Source: Pseudomonas sp. B28(2017)
GTDB taxonomy: Bacteria; Pseudomonadota; Gammaproteobacteria; Pseudomonadales; Pseudomonadaceae
Assembly (NCBI RefSeq): GCF_002113025.1
Contig: NZ_NEJH01000001.1
Coordinates: 930,001-994,000, forward strand
Direction of reading: 5' to 3'
DNA: 64,000 nucleotides
Positions 54,257 through 62,942 of this stretch are shown in pieces (position 1 is the first letter of the stretch; each line of letters opens with the position of its first letter). The notes under the pieces were generated by a model. The model was not told where the DNA came from and did not search any database. It saw only the letters and a list, made by a program, of their open reading frames with translations. Made by a program: the position numbers and the translations under genes.

Positions 54257-54913
54257 ATGAAAATGGTCACGCCCTTTTTGGCCGCTCTCATCGCCGCCAG
54301 CGCTGGTGCGGTAATGAGCATTTGTGCGAATGCCGGGACGACTACGGTCCTGGCAACCAGCTTCGACTGCGCCAGGGCCAGCGCATCCGTCGAGAAACTG
54401 ATCTGTCGCGACCCACAGCTCAAGCAGATGGAGATTGAACTGACACGCCTTTATCGCCTGGCGCTCACGGACGATCATTCGGTACCGCGTCCCGACAAGG
54501 TCGAGATCGAACAGCGCTTCTGGGTCGACGCGCGAAATCAATGTGCTGCCAAGGCAGAGCCCAAGGCATGCACGATCCGCAGTTATGCCGAACGCGCGCA
54601 CCAGCTTCGCCAGGGTTCGGCCATTGCGAGGACAAAGGATCCAAGCAGGCTCACCGATGGCCCCGTGGCCTTTCGTTGCGCAGGATTGAACGCGTTGATT
54701 GCCGCCACGTTCTTCAATGTCGAGCCGCGTGTGGTGTACCTGAAATGGGCGAATACCTCTGCCACCCTTATCCAGGTGCCGAACGATTATGCAAGTCAAT
54801 ACAACGGCAAGGATTTGCGGGGCAGCTACCGCTTTTGGCAAACCGATAACGAGGCCCTGTTACAGATCCCGGGCTCGGGGCAAATGCGTTGTACGTTCGA
54901 GCCAGCCGGCTGA
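54257..54913 (+). CDS. LprI-like/MliC-like putative lysozyme inhibitor
   Basis: The 218-residue protein has a signal peptide (about 1-26). The LprI N-domain pattern follows: FDCARASASVEKLICRDPQL, then YRLAL, RFWVDARNQC and ACTIRSYAERAHQL. The second part (VAFRCAGLNALIAATFFN to YRFWQTDNEALLQI and GQMRCTFEPA) resembles the MliC/PliC c-type lysozyme inhibitor fold. Both halves occur in periplasmic inhibitors of host or rival lysozyme. The gene is divergent to aprA. Confidence 0.75.
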   Translation: MKMVTPFLAALIAASAGAVMSICANAGTTTVLATSFDCARASASVEKLICRDPQLKQMEIELTRLYRLALTDDHSVPRPDKVEIEQRFWVDARNQCAAKAEPKACTIRSYAERAHQLRQGSAIARTKDPSRLTDGPVAFRCAGLNALIAATFFNVEPRVVYLKWANTSATLIQVPNDYASQYNGKDLRGSYRFWQTDNEALLQIPGSGQMRCTFEPAG

Positions 54914-54955
54914 TGGCCATCGGGATACCCTTTCCCGATGGCCTGATAGCGCTTT

Positions 54956-56041
54956 TCAGCTGCCGGTGCGAATCTTGTTCCACACCCGGGTACGAATCCG
55001 GTCGATGTTCAATGGCATCGCTTCCAGCGCGAACAATTTCCCCATCATCTCGGGGCTCGGGTAAACCTTGGTATCGTTCTTGATGGCCGGGTCGATCAGG
55101 CCGTCCGCCTGCTCGTTGCCATTGGCGTAGTGCACATGGTTGCTGATGCTCGCCATCACGTCCGGGCGCAGCAGGTAGTCCATGAAGGCGTAACCGGCCT
55201 TCTCATCCGGGGCATCGGCGGGCATGGCGACCATGTCGAACCAGATCGCAGCACCTTCCCTGGGAATCGAATAGCCGATGTCGATGCCGTTTTTGGCTTC
55301 TTTGGCGCGATTTTCCGCTTGCAGGATGTCGCCGGAGAACCCGACCGCCACGCAGATATCGCCGTTGGCCAGGTCGCTGGTGTATTTGGACGAGTGGAAG
55401 TAGCTGACATAAGGCCGGACTTTCATCAGCAGCGCTTCGGCCTTCTTGTAGTCTTCCGGGTTCTTGCTGTGGTGCGCCAGCCCCAGGTAGTTCAGTGCGG
55501 CGGGCAAGAGTTCCGGACCGTTATCGAGGATGGCAACACCGCATTTCTGCAGTTTTTGCATGTTTTCCGGCTTGAAGATAAGGTCCCAGGAATCCACGGG
55601 GGCGTTATCGCCCAGCACCGCTTTGACCTTGGCAATGTTGTAGCCGATGCCGGTACTGCCCCACAGGTACGGGAAGCCGTGTTCGTTGCCCGGATCGTTG
55701 GTCTGCAAGGCCTTGAGCAACACCGGGTTGAGGTTCTTCCAGTTTGGCAACTGGCTCTTGTCGAGCTTCAACAGCGCCTTGCCTTCAATCTGCCGCGCCA
55801 TGAAATGGTTGGACGGGAACACCACGTCGTAACCGGATTTGCCGGTCATCAACTTGCCGTCGAGGGTTTCGTTGCTGTCGTAGACGTCGTAGGTGAAGGC
55901 GATGCCGGTTTCTTTCTGGAAGTTCTTCGTGGTGTCCGGCGCGATGTAATCCGACCAGTTGTAAATCTTGACGGTTTCCGCCGCCTGACTGATTGAAGCG
56001 GCGAGCATCAGGGGTGCCAGGGTCAGTGTCTTTCTGAGCAT
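54956..56041 (-). CDS. Polyamine ABC transporter substrate-binding protein (PotF/SpuD-like)
   Basis: The 361-residue periplasmic binding protein has a signal peptide (LTLAPLMLAASISQA) and the polyamine-binding pattern: VKIYNWSDYIAPDTTKNFQK, YDVVFPSNHFMARQ, PYLWGSTGIGYN, CVAVGFSGDI and YAFMDYLLRPDV. It binds putrescine or spermidine. The ATG at 56041 follows CAGGAA and is chosen over an upstream start. The permease and ATPase genes are not in the window, so it relies on components elsewhere. Confidence 0.92.
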   Translation of the reverse strand: MLRKTLTLAPLMLAASISQAAETVKIYNWSDYIAPDTTKNFQKETGIAFTYDVYDSNETLDGKLMTGKSGYDVVFPSNHFMARQIEGKALLKLDKSQLPNWKNLNPVLLKALQTNDPGNEHGFPYLWGSTGIGYNIAKVKAVLGDNAPVDSWDLIFKPENMQKLQKCGVAILDNGPELLPAALNYLGLAHHSKNPEDYKKAEALLMKVRPYVSYFHSSKYTSDLANGDICVAVGFSGDILQAENRAKEAKNGIDIGYSIPREGAAIWFDMVAMPADAPDEKAGYAFMDYLLRPDVMASISNHVHYANGNEQADGLIDPAIKNDTKVYPSPEMMGKLFALEAMPLNIDRIRTRVWNKIRTGS

Positions 56042-56080
56042 GAGTCGATTCCTGTATGGATTTTTGTTATTGGCAGGCAA

Positions 56081-56422
56081 TCAAAAAATCAAAACGTATG
56101 TCTTGCGCACGGTCTCATGGATATCCCAGATCCCGAGGGTGTTGGCAGGCAACATCAGTGCGTCGCCGGCTTGTATGTGCAGGGTTTCGCCGTCATCCGC
56201 AGTGAAGGTGCAACGGCCCTGGATGAAGTGACAGAACTCCTGGGCGACGATCTGCCGCCGCCAGCGACCGGGCGTGCATTCCCAGACGCCGGTTTCGACG
56301 CCATCGTCGCGTTCCACGCTGGTGGTCGAAGCCATGGCCACGGGCGTGCCCAGTGGTACGGCGACCGGGTTCGATTCTTCAAGCGTCATGGTTGCGGTGT
56401 TCTTGAATTGCGTGATGCTCAT
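56081..56422 (-). CDS. Cupin domain protein
   Basis: The 113-residue single-cupin protein has GVWECTPGRWRRQIVAQEF, CHFIQGRCTFTADDGETLHI and GDALMLPANTLGIWDIHETV, as in the small cupins found next to polyamine and amine oxidase genes. Its activity is unknown. It lies between the FAD oxidoreductase and the binding-protein gene in the same direction. Confidence 0.88.
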   Translation of the reverse strand: MSITQFKNTATMTLEESNPVAVPLGTPVAMASTTSVERDDGVETGVWECTPGRWRRQIVAQEFCHFIQGRCTFTADDGETLHIQAGDALMLPANTLGIWDIHETVRKTYVLIF

Positions 56423-56465
56423 GGGAGTACCTGTCGATAAAGCCTGTAGTTGAAGAGCGCGCCGT

Positions 56466-57872
56466 TTACTGCATGAAACCTTCCATGAACCCCGCGATCC
56501 CGCTGGCGAGTTTGCGCCGCCAGGGCGCGCTGACTGGATTGGCCAGGGTCTGATCTTCGTGGACGAAGCTGCGGATGATCGCGTTGTAGCCGAGCCAGCG
56601 ACACGGCTCGGGTTCCCATGCCTTGAGTGCGTCGAGCCCGCCCTGGGGAATGACCCACGGCTGGCGGATCAGCTCGGTATCGCGCTCCAGGATCAGGTCC
56701 GCCAGGGTTCGCCCGCCCAGGTTGCTGGCACCGACGCCCTCCCCGCCATAACCGCCGGACAAGGCAATGCCGCTGACCCGGTCGCACAGCATGTGCGGCT
56801 TGAAGCGCCGGGACATGCCCAGGTTGCCGCCCCAGCCATGGGTGATCCGCACGTTCTTGAGTTGCGGGAACAGTTCGCCGAACAGATACCGGCGCAGCTC
56901 GATTTCGCTGCTGGTCAGGTCGAAGTCATGGCGCAATCGACCGGCAAACTGGTAGCCGCCCCGGGCGCCGAAGATCAGCCGGTTGTCGGTGGTACGCTGG
57001 CCATAAGTGACCTGACGGCTGCTTTCACCGAACGCCTGGCCCTGACTGAGGCCGATTTCGTCCCAGGTGGCGGCGGACAGCGGTTCGGTAGCGACGATCA
57101 GGCTTTGTACCGGTAACTGATAACGCCCCAGTGGTGGCAACGTGACGGCATAACCTTCCACCGCCGGCACCACCCAGCGGCTGCGCACCGAGGCTTGCGT
57201 CGTGCTCAGGCTGCCGGACTGCCATTGGGTGACCGGGCTGTTTTCGTAGATCCTGACCCCCATGCGCTCGACCGTGCGTGCCAGGCCGCGCGCCAGTTTC
57301 GCCGGGTGCAGGGTCGCGACGTGGGGCGCATGGATGCCGCCATAGGGTTTTGCGATACGAATCTGTTGCGCCAGTTGTTCCGGGCCGAGCCAGCGGTAAT
57401 CGTTTTCGTTGAGGCCCTGGCGGTATAGCTTGTCCAGATATAGCCGAAGGCTGGCTTCCTGCTCCGGGTAGCGGGCGGCGCAATACAATGCCCCGCCTTT
57501 GCGCAAATCGCAGTCGATACCTTCGCGCTCGAGGACAACTCGCACTTCGTCGGGGATGTTGTGCAACAAGTCATAGGACGCCCGGCGCTGCTCCGGTGAC
57601 AGGCCGGCCAGCAGCCGGTCTTCGCCCAACAGATTACCCATCAGCCAGCCGCCATTACGGCCCGAGGCACCAAAACCGGCGGTCTGCGCCTCGATGATGG
57701 CAATGTTCAGCTCCGGTGCCTGACGCTTGAGGTAGTACGCGGTCCACAGCCCGGTATAACCGGCACCGATGATTGCCACGTCGATGTCCAGATCCTGCTC
57801 CAGCGCCGGACGTGCCAATAGCGGCTCGTCGAGTTGGTCCATCCACAAACTGATACTGCGCCACGCCGGCAT
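56466..57872 (-). CDS. FAD-dependent oxidoreductase (gamma-glutamylputrescine oxidase PuuB-like)
   Basis: The 468-residue DAO-fold enzyme has the FAD motif AIIGAGYTGLWTAYYL near residue 35, an ASGRNGGW segment typical of PuuB/OrdL enzymes, LATEPLSA and C-terminal GGYGGEGVGASNLGGR. It probably oxidises a polyamine or gamma-glutamylated amine. The ATG at 57872 follows GGAG. The neighbouring binding protein, cupin and AraC regulator fit a polyamine utilisation unit. Confidence 0.9.
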   Translation of the reverse strand: MPAWRSISLWMDQLDEPLLARPALEQDLDIDVAIIGAGYTGLWTAYYLKRQAPELNIAIIEAQTAGFGASGRNGGWLMGNLLGEDRLLAGLSPEQRRASYDLLHNIPDEVRVVLEREGIDCDLRKGGALYCAARYPEQEASLRLYLDKLYRQGLNENDYRWLGPEQLAQQIRIAKPYGGIHAPHVATLHPAKLARGLARTVERMGVRIYENSPVTQWQSGSLSTTQASVRSRWVVPAVEGYAVTLPPLGRYQLPVQSLIVATEPLSAATWDEIGLSQGQAFGESSRQVTYGQRTTDNRLIFGARGGYQFAGRLRHDFDLTSSEIELRRYLFGELFPQLKNVRITHGWGGNLGMSRRFKPHMLCDRVSGIALSGGYGGEGVGASNLGGRTLADLILERDTELIRQPWVIPQGGLDALKAWEPEPCRWLGYNAIIRSFVHEDQTLANPVSAPWRRKLASGIAGFMEGFMQ

Positions 57873-57922
57873 GCAAGACTCCGCCACTCAAACTTCGATG
57901 ACGTTGATCCTAGTGCGTGGGT

Positions 57923-58738
57923 TCAGAGGCTGTCTTGCGCGCGTGCACGCAAAGAAATTTGTTTGGCGTAGGCCTTGGGCGACTGACCGGTGTGCTGGCG
58001 GAAACAACTGTAGAACGCCGACAGTGAATTGAAGCCGGCGGCGAATGCCAGTTCATCGATGCGCCACGGTGGCGTGGCGTTTTCCAGCGCTGCCAGCAGG
58101 TGTTGCAGGCGGGCCTGGTTGACGTAGCGATAGAAGCTCAGGCCAAGCACCTGATTGAGCAGATAGGAAATTTGATTGCGGCTGTACCCGCATTCCCTGG
58201 CCACCCGTTGCAGGTCGAGCTCAGGGTCGAGATAAGGTTGCTGACGCTGGAAATACTGCTGCAAATCGTCGGCCATGAAGCTCAGCTGGCGCGGCGACAA
58301 GCCGAGACGACTGACCGCCGGACGCTGCTTGCCGATGGTTTTGCCGGTTGCTTGCTCGTGAACCAGCGAGGCGTATTCGTTGACCCGCCAGATCAGTCCG
58401 TCCCGCACGGTGATGGCCTCGCTGGCGCGAAACGACACCAGGCCTTCCCCGCCGCGCAGGGTTAGGCGGTACTGAATGAACGCAGTGTTACCGTCCAGGC
58501 GAATACGGTCCGAGTGTTCCAGTGCTTCATCCGGATCGCGGGGCATGCTGTTGCCTACATAGTCACGCAATTCGTCCAGCCCCATCACGCGGTTCTGGAA
58601 AAAGTCGCTGTACTGAATCTCGGGGTGATACAACGCCATGACTCCGTCGAGATCGCGGTGTTTCCAGCACAAGTGATACCGCATGACCGTCTCGCCCGTG
58701 GCCTGGGTTTGCTGCGGACCATCATCCTCGGCGTGCAT
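57923..58738 (-). CDS. AraC family regulator with an N-terminal SnoaL-like domain
   Basis: In the 271-residue protein, residues about 15-125 form a SnoaL/NTF2-like ligand pocket (HLCWKHRDLDGVMALYHPEI, DFFQNRVMGLDELRDYVGN, VRDGLIWRVNEYAS). Residues about 165-265 form the AraC DNA-binding domain (LDLQRVARECGYSRNQISYL and IDELAFAAGFNSLSAFYSCF then GQSPKAY). This fusion is less common than the usual cupin-AraC. It is upstream of and in line with the FAD oxidase gene and probably controls it. Confidence 0.9.
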   Translation of the reverse strand: MHAEDDGPQQTQATGETVMRYHLCWKHRDLDGVMALYHPEIQYSDFFQNRVMGLDELRDYVGNSMPRDPDEALEHSDRIRLDGNTAFIQYRLTLRGGEGLVSFRASEAITVRDGLIWRVNEYASLVHEQATGKTIGKQRPAVSRLGLSPRQLSFMADDLQQYFQRQQPYLDPELDLQRVARECGYSRNQISYLLNQVLGLSFYRYVNQARLQHLLAALENATPPWRIDELAFAAGFNSLSAFYSCFRQHTGQSPKAYAKQISLRARAQDSL

Positions 58739-58971
58739 AAGGGTCTCGACGAAAAAAAACCGAGCTTGCCGAAGTTTCCCGCCCGCTTCAACGGCTGCCT
58801 GGTTGGGCGAGCCGCGCTGGAACAGTGACCTGAATCAAAAAAAATAATGCAATCGCTAAACGAACTGAAAAAGGCACATTTTTTTCACATCCGGATGCTA
58901 CTTTTAAATCTTGTCACTGGTTGAGCCAATGAAGGTTCTTCCCTCCTAACGTGAGCTAAAGGAAGCGCTCG

Positions 58972-58995
58972 ATGAAGAAGGCGGGCAACATATGA
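58972..58995 (+). CDS. Seven-codon upstream ORF overlapping the DUF1652 start
   Basis: AAGGAAG, placed 5-6 bases before ATG 58972, leads a frame MKKAGNI whose TGA overlaps the ATG of the DUF1652 gene (ATGA). It could couple or control translation of that gene. Confidence 0.35.
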   Translation: MKKAGNI

Positions 58996-59264
58996 ATAAG
59001 GGGTTCAGCAAGGTCACATTTCCAAATGCCTGCCAGCTGATGCGCTGGCATTTTCATCCCATGGGATTCGAGGCGAGCATGGATGCCCCGGGCAGCATGA
59101 TTGCCCGTCTGTTTGATCGGGCCAGTGGCGAGACCATGATCGCCATTGCAGGTATTCCTTGTGCGACGGTCATGAATGCCGCCGATGTCGAGCGAATAAT
59201 CGAAGCGGTGGAGGATGAGCTGGAAGCGTTCATTCCGCCGGTGGCCCTCAGGAGTTATGCCTGA
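58992..59264 (+). CDS. DUF1652 domain protein
   Basis: The 90-residue protein matches the small Pseudomonas DUF1652 family: FPNACQLMRWHFHPMGFEAS, a DRASGETMIAIAGIPC core and a C-terminal helix VERIIEAVEDELEAFIPP. The function is unknown. Its start overlaps a seven-codon ORF that has the better ribosome site. A terminator follows. Confidence 0.85.
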   Translation: MNKGFSKVTFPNACQLMRWHFHPMGFEASMDAPGSMIARLFDRASGETMIAIAGIPCATVMNAADVERIIEAVEDELEAFIPPVALRSYA

Positions 59265-59283
59265 CGGCCGGATAGCAAACCTG

Positions 59284-59307
59284 AAGCCCACTGAATGTGG
59301 GCTTTTT
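59284..59307 (+). terminator. Intrinsic terminator after DUF1652
   Basis: AAGCCCAC and GTGGGCTT flank TGAAT and are followed by TTT. It lies between convergent genes and may serve both. Confidence 0.75.
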
Positions 59308-59343
59308 CATGAGTTCAAGAAAAGATCGCCGCCTCGTTGCGAT

Positions 59344-61818
59344 TTACTCCGATGTCTTGCCCTGGCGATGATCGACGAAGAACGCCTTGCCCTTGCCGAT
59401 CCGGTCGGAAGCCTTGGGCATGTTCGCCGCCTGGGTATCCTGGCCGTCGACATACCAGTAGCAATGACTCACAGCCCTGGTAATGCCCACATAGGCCAAA
59501 CGCAGGATTTCGTCCTTCTGCGCATTGTCATACGGCTCGCTGTCGCCGGGCTTGCCCAGTCCCGCCATGCGGTACACCTGATTCTTGTAAGGCGAACTGG
59601 TCAGGTGCTGGCAATCGCCAAGCAGGAACACCGCGTCGGCCTGCAGCCCCTTTGCGCTGTGATAGGTCAGTTGCTTAAGGCGTCGTGCTTCCTGGGGCAA
59701 TCTAGAATCAACATTAACTACAGGCTGAATATGCTCTTCTATCAATGACTTATCGCTACTTCTTCGATAAAGCATCAAGATTGAATCGCCTTGGCGATAG
59801 TGCTCGATCAGGCGCCTGGCCATGCCCGGGTCGTCGCGATCAAGAACGTTGACCGGCATCAACTCCCTGGGCTTGCCGCTGGCCCTGGCCTTTTTGCCGG
59901 CAATCGCCGGTGCGGCCCGCACAATGTGTTCGGCGGCGTCGATGATATGCTGGTGGCTGCGATAGTTGTCGCTGAGCATCACCTTTGTGGTGCTCGGCGA
60001 TGAAAACTCCTTGTTGAACTCCATGAAGTAGCTGGGAGAACTGCCACGCCAACCGTAGATCGATTGCCAATCGTCACCGACACACAGCAACGAAGAACGC
60101 TGGGCGCCGCGCCCGACATGCATGGCCGGCCCACGACTGCGGATTTGCGCCAGGCTTGCGCGAATCCAGGAGACGATCTGCGGCGAAACATCCTGGAATT
60201 CGTCGATCATCAGGTGCGAAAGCGGCCGCAACAGCTCATCGCTGAGCAGCTTGAAGTTTTCCGGGGAGTGCTCGCTGAACAGGGCAAACATCCGATTGTA
60301 GGTCATGATCGGTGGTTTCTGATCGAGCAGATGATCTTCCAGGGCGCGCCAGTACAGGCTCAGGGCCTCGAAGAAAAACCGGTCCGGGTCATCCTTGGCG
60401 AAACTCATCTGACTCACGGCGTTGGGCACGTCCAGGCCAAGGTTCTCGATAAACCCGGCCGCCGCGACAAAACAGTCCAGCAACGGTGCTGCGGCCAACT
60501 CGCCCTTGACCTTGTATTCGAAACCCGGCCCGGCGCTGGCGTCGCCGGCGAGTGACGCCAGTACACGCCGTGACGACTCGTAACTATCCAGCCATATCAG
60601 TGGTTTACGACAGAAAGCTTGAAACAGGGTGCGCTTGACCGCCCATTCGGCACGCACCGTCAACTTGGCGTTGGGGCGAGTGACCTGAGCATTCTCCCGG
60701 GGATCGAACCCCAGTACCACCCAGGCATCCAGGGATGGGATGTAGCCATGGCAATGGAATACCGAGCCATTGATATCGAAAGTCTGGCGACTCGGCTCGA
60801 TGCCTTTGATCGGCCAGGCGCCGGCGCGAAACCACAGATCCTCGATCGTGTCGCACAGTTCTTCATCGCGCTTGGCTGCCAGTTCGGTGACCGCCATGCG
60901 CTTTTGTACATCCGGGTGATCGCGCTCCAGCTCCTTGAGTTGCAAGGCGTGGCGTGACAATGGCTTGATCAATTCGCGGAAGCGCTCGTCTCGGGTATGC
61001 AAGGCGTGAAAGCAGGCGTTGAGTTGCTGGCGCTGGGCGTCGTTGATACGCAGGTCGAACGGATTGCTGTCCACCTCTTCATCGCCGCTGGGTGCTCGCA
61101 GGCTGAGGTTTTCGAAAGCCTGCAGGCGTTCAAAGCCTGGCAGGCTGCGCACCATCGGCAGGATCCGCGAATGGAAGGTTCGCACCAGATCCCGCGCCTC
61201 CTTGAAACTGAGCGACCGCCCCCAGAGCGCGAACACTTCGATCAGCTTGTTGATGAAGTCCTTGCGCGACTCGCGGGTGAAGGTCACCACCGTCATCGAG
61301 TCCAGCTCGAACCCCAGGTAATGGGTCAGCAACACGATGCGCAGCACCAGTGTCGTCGACTTGCCGGCACCGGCGCCGGCGATCACCGAGGTTGACGGCG
61401 TGTCGCTGAAAATCATCTTCCACTGGGCGGCACTGGGTTGCGCGTGGGCCGGCAGCAGGCGAGCGACGTCGGCTTTCATGCGCTTCTTGATGTCGGCGGT
61501 CAGCGGCAGGCGCCAATCGTCAAACAGATGATCATCGATATTGGGCGGGCGATGCTCGCTCGAGCGCGAGTCACGGATCAGCAGGACCTGCCGGCCCTCT
61601 TCCAACCCCTCAAGCTTGCCTTCCTTGTAACCGTATTCCACGCCTGCGGTGTGACCGCTGCGAAAGCCATCCGCCTGGCCGTGCAGCCAGGAAGCACGGT
61701 GTTGTGCGCGCAGACGCGTCAGACCGTGACCAAAAAAACGCGCAGCCAGGCGCTTGAGCAGCGGCATCTCGGCCAGTGGACGAAGTTCGGGTGGAAGATC
61801 GGGGGTGTGTTGCGACAC
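59344..61818 (-). CDS. UvrD/Rep-like superfamily 1 DNA helicase
   Basis: The 824-residue helicase has a roughly 150-residue N-terminal region, then Walker A GAGAGKSTTLVLRIVLL, VVTFTRESRKDF, a long insertion, motif II LMIDEFQDVSPQ, motif III GDDWQSIYGWRGS, motif IV SDNYRS and motifs V/VI HSAKGLQADAVFLLGD and YVGITRA. The insertion contains a FDINGSVFHCHGYIPSLDAW segment like those of helicase IV-related proteins. It probably takes part in DNA repair or recombination. It is transcribed alone. Confidence 0.9.
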   Translation of the reverse strand: MSQHTPDLPPELRPLAEMPLLKRLAARFFGHGLTRLRAQHRASWLHGQADGFRSGHTAGVEYGYKEGKLEGLEEGRQVLLIRDSRSSEHRPPNIDDHLFDDWRLPLTADIKKRMKADVARLLPAHAQPSAAQWKMIFSDTPSTSVIAGAGAGKSTTLVLRIVLLTHYLGFELDSMTVVTFTRESRKDFINKLIEVFALWGRSLSFKEARDLVRTFHSRILPMVRSLPGFERLQAFENLSLRAPSGDEEVDSNPFDLRINDAQRQQLNACFHALHTRDERFRELIKPLSRHALQLKELERDHPDVQKRMAVTELAAKRDEELCDTIEDLWFRAGAWPIKGIEPSRQTFDINGSVFHCHGYIPSLDAWVVLGFDPRENAQVTRPNAKLTVRAEWAVKRTLFQAFCRKPLIWLDSYESSRRVLASLAGDASAGPGFEYKVKGELAAAPLLDCFVAAAGFIENLGLDVPNAVSQMSFAKDDPDRFFFEALSLYWRALEDHLLDQKPPIMTYNRMFALFSEHSPENFKLLSDELLRPLSHLMIDEFQDVSPQIVSWIRASLAQIRSRGPAMHVGRGAQRSSLLCVGDDWQSIYGWRGSSPSYFMEFNKEFSSPSTTKVMLSDNYRSHQHIIDAAEHIVRAAPAIAGKKARASGKPRELMPVNVLDRDDPGMARRLIEHYRQGDSILMLYRRSSDKSLIEEHIQPVVNVDSRLPQEARRLKQLTYHSAKGLQADAVFLLGDCQHLTSSPYKNQVYRMAGLGKPGDSEPYDNAQKDEILRLAYVGITRAVSHCYWYVDGQDTQAANMPKASDRIGKGKAFFVDHRQGKTSE

Positions 61819-62096
61819 GCGGACGGACTCCAGGGTTCGAGGCAGTGGGAGCTATGGTGTCTGCATTTGCCGTTGAGTTCTAGTGAAATGCTTTCGGTTC
61901 ATTGGCTTATGCGTTGAATTGAATGTTGGATAAGAACGTTTCGAGGTTGTTTCACATCAAATCATTCGATGGTTATGAGGCACTTTTTACGCTTTTTCTC
62001 GATTGTTGGCTGAAGGATGATGCCCGTCATCAACCACCGGTCTCGCCACGTGGCCCACGCACCCCGCCCCATGACGAACCTTTTCAGGAGACGATC

Positions 62097-62792
62097 ATGC
62101 TTGAACTCAGACCTTTCAACTCGCTCGGTGGCGCGCACCACGGCTGGTTGGATGCCCATCACCACTTTTCGTTCGCCGAGTACTACGACCCCAAGCGCAT
62201 GAACTGGGGCAACCTGCGGGTGTGGAACGATGACGTAATCGCCCCCGGCACCGGTTTCCCGCAGCACCCGCACCGGGACATGGAAATCATCACCTATGTG
62301 CGTGAAGGTGCGATTACCCACCAGGACAACCTTGGTAACAAGGGCCGTACCGAGGCCGGTGACGTGCAGGTCATGAGCGCCGGAACCGGCATCGCCCACA
62401 GCGAATACAACCTGGAAGCGAAACCGACCAAGATCTTCCAGATCTGGATCATCCCCAATGAATCGGGCCTGGCGCCGTCCTGGGGGGCAAAACCCTTCCC
62501 CAAAGGCCAGCGCGAAGGTTTCGTGACGCTGGCCAGCGGCAAGGCCGGCGACGATCAGAGCCTGCGCATTCGAGCCGATGCGCGGCTGGTGGCGGCGAAC
62601 CTCAAGGCCGGTGAAAGTGCCGAGTACCATCTGGACCATGGCCGTCGTGCCTACCTGGTGCCGGCTACGGGTGTCATTGAGGTCAATGGCTTGCGTGCAC
62701 AAGCTCGAGACGGTGTTGCTGTTGCCCAGGAGCAGGTTTTGCGGGTGACGGCGGTCGAGGACAGCGAAATCGTATTAGTGGATCTGGCTTGA
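62097..62792 (+). CDS. Pirin family protein (YhhW-like)
   Basis: The 231-residue bicupin has the pirin signature GAHHGWLDAHHHFSFAEYYD, the metal ligands in HPHRDMEIITYVREG and the second ligand pair in MSAGTGIAHSEYN. The metal-binding His, His, His, Glu set is present in the N-terminal cupin. E. coli YhhW has quercetin 2,3-dioxygenase activity in vitro; the native role is not known. The ATG at 62097 follows CAGGAG. A clear terminator follows. Confidence 0.93.
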   Translation: MLELRPFNSLGGAHHGWLDAHHHFSFAEYYDPKRMNWGNLRVWNDDVIAPGTGFPQHPHRDMEIITYVREGAITHQDNLGNKGRTEAGDVQVMSAGTGIAHSEYNLEAKPTKIFQIWIIPNESGLAPSWGAKPFPKGQREGFVTLASGKAGDDQSLRIRADARLVAANLKAGESAEYHLDHGRRAYLVPATGVIEVNGLRAQARDGVAVAQEQVLRVTAVEDSEIVLVDLA

Positions 62793-62805
62793 TCCGGTAA
62801 GAGAC

Positions 62806-62838
62806 AAAAAAGGCGACCGCAATGGTCGCCCTTTTTTT
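62806..62838 (+). terminator. Intrinsic terminator after the pirin gene
   Basis: AAAAAAGGCGACC pairs with GGTCGCC and a T-run across a 5-base loop. Confidence 0.85.
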
Positions 62839-62869
62839 GATTCAAATTTGCAGTGTTCATGACACAGTC

Positions 62870-62933
62870 TTCGCGAGCAGGCTCGTTCCCACAGAAGGTT
62901 GCGCAAACCTGCGGGAGCGAGCCTGCTCGCGAA
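62870..62933. repeat. REP pair
   Basis: TTCGCGAGCAGGCTCG and its exact complement CGAGCCTGCTCGCGAA bound the element. It lies between the convergent pirin and pgm genes. Confidence 0.8.
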
Positions 62934-62942
62934 TGGACTCAA

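Noticed and set aside
61962..62702. Long minus-strand frame antisense to the pirin gene
   Set aside because: It is a shadow of the high-GC pirin gene, which has all family motifs and a good ribosome site.
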